A DNA stretch of 5,054 nt, from the NCBI GenBank assembly GCA_946481615.1, contig CAMLOR010000248.1:1-5054 (forward strand), in the 5' to 3' direction. Below are positions 1 through 4,777 of the stretch, one piece after another; the first letter of the stretch is position 1; every line of letters starts with the position of its first letter. The DNA is from an uncultured Aquimonas sp. (GTDB lineage: Bacteria > Pseudomonadota > Gammaproteobacteria > Xanthomonadales > Xanthomonadaceae). Position numbers and translations under genes: made by a program. Below the pieces are notes generated by a model. The model was not told the DNA's origin. It searched no databases and worked only from the letters and a program-made list of their open reading frames with translations.

Positions 1-100
1 TGTAGAAATCGAAGAACTCGATCGTGGTGCCGATCAGGCTGGCGAACAGCACGCGGCCGGCGGAGGGCGCACGGGAAGCGGAGGGCATCGGGTCGCTCAT
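1..100 (-). CDS. MFS transporter, metabolite:H+ symporter (MHS) type, N-terminus only
   Basis: Only the first 33 codons are inside the window; the rest lies off the left edge. The peptide begins MSDPMPSASRAPSAGRV and runs into ASLIGTTIEFFDFY, the start of the first membrane helix. The pattern [AS]-S-x-I-G-T-T-I-E-[FW]-[FY]-D-F-[YF] is characteristic of MHS-family major facilitator proteins, inner-membrane proton symporters related to the ProP, ShiA and KgtP transporters. The substrate cannot be told from this fragment. The ATG overlaps the TGA of the upstream 174-aa gene in an ATGA arrangement and has no Shine-Dalgarno of its own, so translation probably depends on coupling to that gene. Family assignment is fairly secure from this motif alone; a different MFS subfamily is the main alternative. 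Confidence 0.82.
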   Translation of the reverse strand, partial: MSDPMPSASRAPSAGRVLFASLIGTTIEFFDFY

Positions 101-621
101 CGCGAAGACGGCACCCGATCATAGCCGCGCCGCAACCTGGCCGCGCACGCAGCCAGCAACACGCGCGAGTAGAGCTTGTGGAAACCGAGCAGGGCGCCAT
201 ACACCGCGCCCAGGCGCCTGCCGCCCTTGCCGTCGTCCACGGCCACCACGGCGGAACCGAAATACAGCCGCGTGCCGCCGTCTTCCAGCGGCTGCGCCAT
301 CAGCCACGAGCGCGTGCGCTGGTGCAGATCGCACATCAGCAGCTGGCCGCCGCGACGCGCCTCGACGTCCCAGGCCGCGAAGCGCGCCGTCTCGCCGCGC
401 GCCAGTTGCGCGGCCTGCGCATCGGTCGAAGGCCGCGACACCGCCAGCGCGAGGATCCACCGTTCCAGCCGGAACACCCACGTCGTGTAGAAGGCTTCGA
501 TGTAGGCCGCCTGCGTCGCCTCGAACGGCAGCGCGGTGCAGTAGGCGTCGGTGTAGCCGCGCGCGACGTAGTCGTGCAGCAGGGCGCCGGCGGGCAGTTC
601 GCAGGGGCGGATCGTGGCCAT
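97..621 (-). CDS. Uncharacterised 174-aa protein, upstream partner of the MFS transporter
   Basis: I do not recognise this family with certainty. The 174-residue product starts MATIRPCELPAG and lacks a signal peptide and any clear long membrane helix, so it is probably cytosolic. It has an aromatic segment around residues 40-60 (YIEAFYTTWVFRLERWIL), a central run that looks like successive beta strands (GGQLLMCDLHQRTRSWLM, then TRLYFGSAVVAV), and a C-terminal amphipathic helix with GFHKLYSRVLLAACAARL. That strand-then-helix order is reminiscent of SRPBCC/DUF2867-like proteins, but this is a guess from fold pattern. Codon use matches its neighbours, and an overlap with the next gene supports it being real. 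The ATG at 621 has no Shine-Dalgarno; a TAGACT box lies seven bases upstream, suggesting a leaderless mRNA. The stop codon overlaps the transporter ATG by ATGA, so a role connected to that transporter's substrate is possible but unproven. Confidence 0.8.
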   Translation of the reverse strand: MATIRPCELPAGALLHDYVARGYTDAYCTALPFEATQAAYIEAFYTTWVFRLERWILALAVSRPSTDAQAAQLARGETARFAAWDVEARRGGQLLMCDLHQRTRSWLMAQPLEDGGTRLYFGSAVVAVDDGKGGRRLGAVYGALLGFHKLYSRVLLAACAARLRRGYDRVPSSR

Positions 622-628
622 GCGGGCG

Positions 629-634
629 AGTCTA
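629..634 (-). promoter_or_regulatory. Possible -10 element (TAGACT) for a leaderless transcript of the 174-aa gene
   Basis: On the minus strand TAGACT lies seven bases before the ATG at 621, so transcription would start at or next to the A of the ATG. It matches the sigma-70 -10 consensus TATAAT at 4 of 6 positions, including the conserved TA and final T. No good -35 hexamer is seen 16-18 bp upstream, and there is no Shine-Dalgarno between box and start. Suggestive only. Confidence 0.4.
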
Positions 635-696
635 GACGCCGCGCTGCCTTCGCGGCGACCTGTGCACGTCGCGCCGTCGCGCGCCTCGACGATTCT

Positions 697-2931
697 TTAC
701 CAGCGCGGTTCGAAGCGATACGCGAGCTTCACCAGCACCTGGTGATCGTCTTCGAGCGAGAACACCTCGTCGAGCGTGTCGCCCAGGCCGCGATCGGTGG
801 CATCTATCGCGTAGCCGCCGCGCCCGTACACCACGAACAGATCGCTCAGGCGATCGAGCTTGTAGCGGTAGCGGATCTGGAAGCCCAGATTGCGCAGCTG
901 GAAATCCTCGAGCGGCGCGCTGCTGTCGATCAGGCGGCCGCCGGGCAACAGCCGGCGCGCCTGTTTCGCTTCGGCGTCGATGGCGATGGCCTGCAGCTTC
1001 ACGCGCAGTTCCTGCTTCTCGCCCAGGAACCAGTTGAGGTTGGAGAACACTTCCGCGCGTTGGGTGCGGAAGCTGCCGAACTCCGTATCGTGCTGCCACA
1101 GCAGCCAGTCCGTCTGACGCCACAGATAAAGGCCCAGATCCACGTCGAAGCGCGGGCCCACGTGCAGCCGCGGCTGCACGCCCCCGAAGATCGAATGGCC
1201 GTCGACGAAGTTCGGGAAGACCTCGAGATTCGCGTACCAGCCCCAGCGTCCCTCGCCCTGGCGCGGGCGTTCGCGCTCGAAGAAATAATGAGGACCGGCC
1301 TGCATGCGCGCGGCACCGTGGCCGCGCGAGATCAGGTCGTCGAAGGCGGGCGCGCGCCAGCGCAGCATGTGGTATTCGTAGCCGCCGTCGCGACGCTGCG
1401 AATTGCGGTACAGCGAAACGCGGTCGGCCAGGCGCAGGCCGTCGGTGTTCTCGCTGTGCACAAGTTCCAGTTCCCAGTCGTGGCTGGCATAGCCCGAATC
1501 GGCCGGCAGATCGTCCTGGCGGTAGCCCGTTTCCCATTCCAGCGTCAGGAAGTCGTTGCGTTCCTGATAGCCCAGATCGTTGAGTTCGAAGCTGTCGTCG
1601 GTGTGCAGCACGAAATACTGCTGGCGCCACGGTCCGCTCATGTCCCAGTCGGCCACCACGCCGGCCGCGTCGCCTTCGCGCTGCACGCCCTGCGTTTCGG
1701 TGTCGCTGTGCATCAGCAGGGGGCGCACGGTCCAGGTTTCGCTCGGCTTCCAGTTGGCGTCGAGCGCGGTGACGGTGGCCTGGCGATCGAGGAAGGGGCG
1801 GTCGACGCGGCTCACGGTGGCGCCACCGAGCAGGTCTTCATCGCCGTAGGTGCCGCGCAACATCAGGAAATCGCGCCCGCCCTCGCCCGCCTCGCTCGCG
1901 GCGAAGGCGCCGTAGCCGACATCGCCGAAGCTGCCGATCGCCTTGAGCGCCAGGCGGATGTCGGCCGCGCCGCCGCCGTCGTCGGAGGGACCGCCCACGC
2001 GGCGCGTGTAGAACAACTCGCCGAGGTTGTGCTCGAGGTTGAAGTAGTTCTGGTTCTCGGTGAAGAAAGGCCGTTTGTCGGCGAACACGGTTTCGGTGGC
2101 GGAGAAATTCACCACCAGCTCGTCGCTTTCGACCTGGCCGAAGTCCGGATTGATGGTGAGCGCGAACTGATGGTCGCCGTTCGGCTTCCAGAACACGTCG
2201 GCGCCGGCTTTGAGTTCGGTGTCGTCGCGGTTGAAATCGGTGAGCGCCACGCCGTAGGGCGTGATGGCGAGCAGCGATTGGCGATACTGCGGAATCTCGA
2301 TGCGCTCGAAATCGCTGAGGAAGCGCGGCCGCGTGTAGCTGGCATCGGGGAAGCCGTGGCGCTCGCCGGTGGCGGCGATCACGCGGTCGAAATACACCGC
2401 GATGGTGCGCGTGGGCGCTGCCGATTCCGCCATCGCCGCGGTGGACCACGGGATCAGGTATTCGACCGAATAGCCGCCGTCGAACTCCGCCGCGCCGTGA
2501 TCCCAGGCGCCGTCCCAGTCGTAGCTGAAGGCGTTCTGGTTGACGATGGATTCGTCGGTGATGTCGCCCGAGGTGGTGATGGTGAAGTCGTAGCCGGCGC
2601 TGCCGTCGGCGTTGAAATCGATCATGAAGTTGAAGCGGTCGACCGACTGCCGGCCGTCGCGCGGGATGCGCGCGCGCGTCTGCGGCACGCCGGGCGGATG
2701 CCAGGCCTTGAGCGCCACCGCGATGCCTTCGGGCGTGGAGAGCAGGCGGGCCTCGACCCGGCGATCCGCGGGCACGGGCTCGCCGGTCAGCGGCTGCACC
2801 GAGACGAAGCGATCGAAACGCTGCGCATCTTCCCAGTCGGGTTCGTCGACTTTCCCGTCGATCACCAGCGCGGCCTGCGCCAGCGGCGAAACCAGGAACA
2901 GGGGCAGGAGGCGCAACAACGATCGCGGCAT
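697..2931 (-). CDS. Secreted DUF5916 protein with N-terminal CBM9-like domain, probably outer membrane
   Basis: This encodes a 744-aa exported protein. Residues 1-20 form a Sec signal peptide (basic MPRSLLR, hydrophobic core, AQA cleavage site before ALVIDG). Residues about 21-175 resemble the carbohydrate-binding family 9-like beta-sandwich found before DUF5916: IDGKVDEPDW near the start, VDRFNFMIDFNADG, and GGYSVEYLIPWS at its end. From about residue 220 the DUF5916 region begins, with the family's hallmark block NPDFGQVESDELVVN at about 261-275, KRPFFTEN at about 286-293, then LFYTRRVG. The rest is alternating aromatic/polar strands ending in RFEPRW; a terminal aromatic residue is typical of outer-membrane beta-barrels. 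The family has no established biochemical role; glycan binding or outer-membrane passage is inference. I chose the ATG at 2931 because it gives a clean signal peptide and has AAGGA seven bases upstream; a GTG 45 bases earlier would add 15 residues ahead of the signal. It is probably transcribed separately from the cyclase gene upstream. Confidence 0.93.
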   Translation of the reverse strand: MPRSLLRLLPLFLVSPLAQAALVIDGKVDEPDWEDAQRFDRFVSVQPLTGEPVPADRRVEARLLSTPEGIAVALKAWHPPGVPQTRARIPRDGRQSVDRFNFMIDFNADGSAGYDFTITTSGDITDESIVNQNAFSYDWDGAWDHGAAEFDGGYSVEYLIPWSTAAMAESAAPTRTIAVYFDRVIAATGERHGFPDASYTRPRFLSDFERIEIPQYRQSLLAITPYGVALTDFNRDDTELKAGADVFWKPNGDHQFALTINPDFGQVESDELVVNFSATETVFADKRPFFTENQNYFNLEHNLGELFYTRRVGGPSDDGGGAADIRLALKAIGSFGDVGYGAFAASEAGEGGRDFLMLRGTYGDEDLLGGATVSRVDRPFLDRQATVTALDANWKPSETWTVRPLLMHSDTETQGVQREGDAAGVVADWDMSGPWRQQYFVLHTDDSFELNDLGYQERNDFLTLEWETGYRQDDLPADSGYASHDWELELVHSENTDGLRLADRVSLYRNSQRRDGGYEYHMLRWRAPAFDDLISRGHGAARMQAGPHYFFERERPRQGEGRWGWYANLEVFPNFVDGHSIFGGVQPRLHVGPRFDVDLGLYLWRQTDWLLWQHDTEFGSFRTQRAEVFSNLNWFLGEKQELRVKLQAIAIDAEAKQARRLLPGGRLIDSSAPLEDFQLRNLGFQIRYRYKLDRLSDLFVVYGRGGYAIDATDRGLGDTLDEVFSLEDDHQVLVKLAYRFEPRW

Positions 2932-2938
2932 CGGCAGG

Positions 2939-2943
2939 TCCTT
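2939..2943 (-). promoter_or_regulatory. Ribosome binding site AAGGA deciding the DUF5916 start
   Basis: AAGGA on the minus strand sits seven bases ahead of the ATG at 2931. It is one of the two clear Shine-Dalgarno sites in the window and supports this start over the in-frame GTG at 2976. Confidence 0.75.
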
Positions 2944-2955
2944 CGCGGGGCGGCA

Positions 2956-2961
2956 AGCATA
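2956..2961 (-). promoter_or_regulatory. Probable -10 element (TATGCT) of the DUF5916 gene
   Basis: TATGCT on the minus strand lies 24 bases before the ATG at 2931, which would place the transcript start near 2949 and give a leader of about 18 bases containing the AAGGA site. It matches TATAAT at 4 of 6 positions. No TTGACA-like -35 is apparent at the proper spacing; that position overlaps an inverted repeat, so an activator-dependent promoter is possible. Confidence 0.4.
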
Positions 2962-2975
2962 GGGGGAGGTGAGCA

Positions 2976-2991
2976 CCGGCCCGTAGGCCGG
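2976..2991. repeat. Perfect inverted repeat, 6-bp arms CCGGCC/GGCCGG with 4-base loop
   Basis: Arms 2976-2981 and 2986-2991 are perfectly complementary around CGTA. It lies at the -35 position of the proposed DUF5916 promoter and downstream of the cyclase stop. It could be an RNA hairpin at the 3' end of the cyclase transcript or an operator. No run of T follows in either direction, so it is not a classical intrinsic terminator. Confidence 0.4.
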
Positions 2992-3065
2992 AAGTCACGT
3001 TGGATGCGCGCGACGCCTGGAAGGTTAGGGGCGTGCGATGGCGGGACGGTGGCAGGAATCGGGCG

Positions 3066-3079
3066 CGGTGCGCGCACCG
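3066..3079 (-). terminator. GC-only 14-bp palindrome directly after the cyclase stop codon
   Basis: The sequence CGGTGCGCGCACCG is a perfect palindrome that begins at the base following the TAA of the diguanylate cyclase gene. In RNA it would form a 5-bp stem with a CGCG loop. There is no T tract, so it is at best a weak or Rho-assisted 3'-end hairpin. The position right behind a stop codon is the only argument for a terminator role; chance in GC-rich DNA is a real alternative. Confidence 0.3.
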
Positions 3080-4135
3080 TTACACGGCGACGACCTTGTT
3101 GCGTCCCTTGTCCTTGGCCTTGTACAGCGCCTGGTCCGCCGCTTTCAGCACGTCCTCGCAAGTGCGCCGCTGCGCATTGCGCTGCGCGCACCCCGCGCTG
3201 ATGGTGACCGCGACTTCCTTCATCGCAGGCTTGGCGCTCTTGCCGCGCGGCGCGCGTTTCGGCGCCGGCGCGGCCACCTCGATGCGCTGGCGGCCCACCG
3301 CCTTGCGCGCCAGCTCCAGCGGCAGCGCGGGCTTCTCGCTGGCGCGGCCCTCGTACACCACGCAGAACTCCTCGCCGCCGTAGCGGAAGGCATGCCCGCC
3401 TGCATGGCGGCGCAATGTCTGCGCCACTTCGCGCAGCACGACGTCGCCCGCGGCGTGGCCGTAGGTGTCGTTGAAGCCCTTGAAATGATCGATGTCCACC
3501 ATCGCCAGCGCGTAACTGCCCGACAATCGCGCCAGCGTTTCATCGAGCGCGCGCCGGTTGGGCAGCCCGGTGAGCGTGTCGATGAAGGCCATGCGATAGC
3601 TCGAATACACCACCGTCAGGATGGCCACCGCGCCGGCCACCGCGAACCAGCCGGGCAGCGATCCGCGCGCGATGCAGCCCGCCGCCGCCAGCAGCAGCAC
3701 GATGGCCAGGCCCACCTCGAGCACGCGCGCGCTGAAGGCCCACCAGGCCAGGCAGGCGAAGGCCGCGATCGCGCAGACCACGGCCGCGCCGGCGCGTGCG
3801 CCGCCGACGGGAACGATGGCTGCCGCAAGGCCGCGCAGCCCTTCGAAGACATGTGCCGGTGCGCCCAACGTGATGCCCGCGAGCGCCAGCACCGCGACCA
3901 GCCACGCGGCATTGCGCCGCGCCAGCAGCCGCGGCTCCGGCATCGCCGCGCTGGCCAGCAGCAACCACGGCGCGAAACGCAGCGCGCCCTCCTGCACCCG
4001 CACCGTGTCGGCCTGCGCGCCCAGCATCAACAGCCAGAGCACCGCGCACACCTGCGCCATGCGATAGCGGTGGAAGCCCACGGCCAGCAGCAGGGCCGCG
4101 CCGAGCAGCAGCTGGGCCGCGAGCGTCAGCGTCAC
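3080..4135 (-). CDS. Membrane-bound GGDEF diguanylate cyclase
   Basis: The product, about 351 aa, synthesises cyclic di-GMP from two GTP at the inner membrane. Residues 1-177 hold about six to seven hydrophobic helices (for example LLLGAALLLAVG near 9-20 and GLAIVLLLAAAGCIA near 142-156) and form a sensor region I cannot assign to a named domain. The GGDEF domain follows: DTLTGLPNRRAL at 186-197, DIDHFKGFND at 214-223, active-site RYGGEEF with GGEEF at 253-257, VTISAGCA at about 310-317, and ADQALYKAKDKGRN near the end. The active site is intact, so activity is expected. No RxxD inhibitory site is present at the usual place before GGEEF. A basic, Pro/Ala-rich stretch at about 287-308 (APAPKRAPRGKSAKPA within it) is extra relative to a typical domain. 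Start is uncertain: the GTG at 4135 puts a helix at once after the start but lacks a Shine-Dalgarno; a GTG at 4180 would add 15 residues rich in rare codons (AGT, AGA, ACA, CCT). It follows the four-helix gene by 56 bp and is probably cotranscribed with it. Confidence 0.92.
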   Translation of the reverse strand: MTLTLAAQLLLGAALLLAVGFHRYRMAQVCAVLWLLMLGAQADTVRVQEGALRFAPWLLLASAAMPEPRLLARRNAAWLVAVLALAGITLGAPAHVFEGLRGLAAAIVPVGGARAGAAVVCAIAAFACLAWWAFSARVLEVGLAIVLLLAAAGCIARGSLPGWFAVAGAVAILTVVYSSYRMAFIDTLTGLPNRRALDETLARLSGSYALAMVDIDHFKGFNDTYGHAAGDVVLREVAQTLRRHAGGHAFRYGGEEFCVVYEGRASEKPALPLELARKAVGRQRIEVAAPAPKRAPRGKSAKPAMKEVAVTISAGCAQRNAQRRTCEDVLKAADQALYKAKDKGRNKVVAV

Positions 4136-4149
4136 GGGAGGCGGGGCGG

Positions 4150-4170
4150 GAACATGCGGCGTGCATGTTC
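4150..4170. repeat. Perfect 8+8 bp inverted repeat GAACATGC-N5-GCATGTTC
   Basis: Arms 4150-4157 and 4163-4170 are perfect inverse complements around GGCGT. The repeat lies in the 56-bp gap between the four-helix gene (stop at 4192) and the favoured cyclase start (4135), 15 bases upstream of that GTG. Its mixed A/T and G/C arms stand out against the GC-rich surroundings. It may be a dimeric regulator operator or an mRNA hairpin (8-bp stem, 5-base loop) between the two genes. No T tract follows on the minus strand, which argues against an intrinsic terminator. I cannot match it to a known regulator. Confidence 0.6.
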
Positions 4171-4191
4171 TCGCACTCACGGGCGGCTTGC

Positions 4192-4608
4192 CTACTGCGG
4201 GCGTCGCCCCCAGCGCTCGCCGGGCGCCTTGACGTAATGCTCGAAGACGTAGCGCCACGGAATCGCGATCGGGAACACCACGAGGCCCATCAGATTGGCG
4301 AACACGGTTTCGGCGAAATCGCCCTCCAGCGTGCCGGCCCGCCACAGCGGCAGCGCGACGACCAGCAGCCACAGCGTCTTCCAGGTCAGCTCGAACAACA
4401 GCAGCGGCAGCATCTTCAAGGGATGGCGCAGGCCCACGGCCGCCAGCAGCGAAACCGCCGTCAGCACGGCGCACACCACGCCGTTCATGTGTTCCATCTG
4501 CCAGCCGCGCCCGAAGAACGCCGGCCAGATGTTCAGGGCGAGTCCGACGAACACGAGCGCGTAGGCGGCGCGCAGCAGATAGAGGCGGAACGTCGAAACT
4601 TCGTGCAT
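4192..4608 (-). CDS. Uncharacterised four-helix inner-membrane protein
   Basis: The product is 138 aa with four predicted membrane helices at about 8-27, 43-61, 66-87 and 98-118, a short basic C-terminus (KAPGERWGRRPQ), and no signal peptide. I do not recognise a named family; similar small membrane proteins are usually annotated as hypothetical. Notable residues are a glutamate and lysine inside or at the edge of the third helix (LLLFELTWKTLWLL, Glu73 and Lys77), unusual for a purely structural helix, and the motif PWRYVFEHYVKAPGERW after the fourth. The ATG at 4608 is chosen because GGAGA lies about six bases upstream and the protein enters its first helix directly; extending to 4680 adds an Arg/His-rich stretch unlike the rest. 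It is the first gene of a probable two-gene unit with the diguanylate cyclase. A link to c-di-GMP signalling is guilt by association only. Confidence 0.85.
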   Translation of the reverse strand: MHEVSTFRLYLLRAAYALVFVGLALNIWPAFFGRGWQMEHMNGVVCAVLTAVSLLAAVGLRHPLKMLPLLLFELTWKTLWLLVVALPLWRAGTLEGDFAETVFANLMGLVVFPIAIPWRYVFEHYVKAPGERWGRRPQ

Positions 4609-4613
4609 GGCGA

Positions 4614-4618
4614 TCTCC
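4614..4618 (-). promoter_or_regulatory. Ribosome binding site GGAGA of the four-helix membrane protein
   Basis: GGAGA on the minus strand ends five to six bases before the ATG at 4608. It fixes this start against the longer open frame that extends upstream to 4680. Confidence 0.7.
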
Positions 4619-4741
4619 GTGGATTCGGGGCGATGATGGCGCGCCCGCCGCGCGCCCGGGCACGCCGTGCGACGGAACACGGTTTGCGCGGCACGAACGG
4701 CGCTGCGGCCGCGGCCGGTCCGAAGCCGCCGGAATCCCCGC

Positions 4742-4747
4742 TAGAAT
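4742..4747 (+). promoter_or_regulatory. Probable -10 element (TAGAAT) of the substrate-binding protein gene
   Basis: TAGAAT, in the context GCTAGAATCCG, matches TATAAT at five of six positions. It would start the transcript near 4754, about 24 bases before the ATG at 4778, leaving room for the weak GGAA ribosome site at 4769-4772. No TTGACA-like -35 is seen at 16-18 bp spacing, as is common in GC-rich gammaproteobacteria. Confidence 0.55.
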
Positions 4748-4777
4748 CCGCCCACCCGCGACACCCTCGGAACACGG

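Larger units (their letters stand above)
2932..3079. other. 148-bp spacer between cyclase end and DUF5916 start
   Basis: No coding potential is evident beyond antisense shadows. It contains the proposed DUF5916 promoter (-10 at 2956-2961, ribosome site at 2939-2943), the CCGGCC/GGCCGG inverted repeat at 2976-2991 and the palindrome at 3066-3079. The stretch between 2992 and 3065 shows no structure I can name. Confidence 0.5.
4609..4777. promoter_or_regulatory. Divergent intergenic region
   Basis: This 169-bp spacer separates the leftward four-helix/cyclase unit from the rightward substrate-binding protein gene, so it must carry both promoters unless the left one is elsewhere. A -10 for the right gene is visible (separate entry). 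For the left gene I see no convincing -10/-35 pair; CATCAT at 4633-4638 (minus) is the nearest weak candidate. A 10-bp direct repeat CGGAACACGG occurs at 4673-4682 and 4768-4777. Confidence 0.6.

Noticed and set aside
675..691. Possible hairpin CGTCG-N7-CGACG after the DUF5916 stop as a terminator
   Set aside because: The stem is only 5 bp, with no T tract; such matches are expected by chance in this composition.
2932..2976. GTG at 2976 as start of the DUF5916 protein
   Set aside because: It adds 15 residues before a complete signal peptide, contains the likely -10 box, and ignores the good AAGGA site in front of the ATG at 2931.
178..3201. A 1007-codon open frame on the plus strand spanning several genes
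   Set aside because: Its codons lie exactly codon-on-codon opposite the 174-aa gene and the DUF5916 gene (97, 178 and 697 share one phase). It stays open because TTA, CTA and TCA codons are avoided in such GC-rich genes. The product is Arg/His/Ala-rich with no domain, and it ends soon after entering the cyclase gene, which is in a different phase.
3038..4237. A 399-codon plus-strand open frame opposite the cyclase
   Set aside because: Again codon-on-codon antisense (3038 and 3080 share phase) with a low-complexity His/Gln/Arg-rich product; a shadow of the real gene.
4136..4663. N-terminal extension of the cyclase frame up to 4663
   Set aside because: It would overlap nearly all of the four-helix membrane protein gene, reads as low-complexity Arg/Ala/Gly sequence, and has no start supported by a ribosome site; the membrane region begins only at about 4135.
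4638..4671. GC-rich mini palindromes (GGCGCGCC and GCAC-GCC-GTGC) in the divergent region
   Set aside because: Arms of only four bases, all G/C-dominated, with no positional link to a promoter; not above background.
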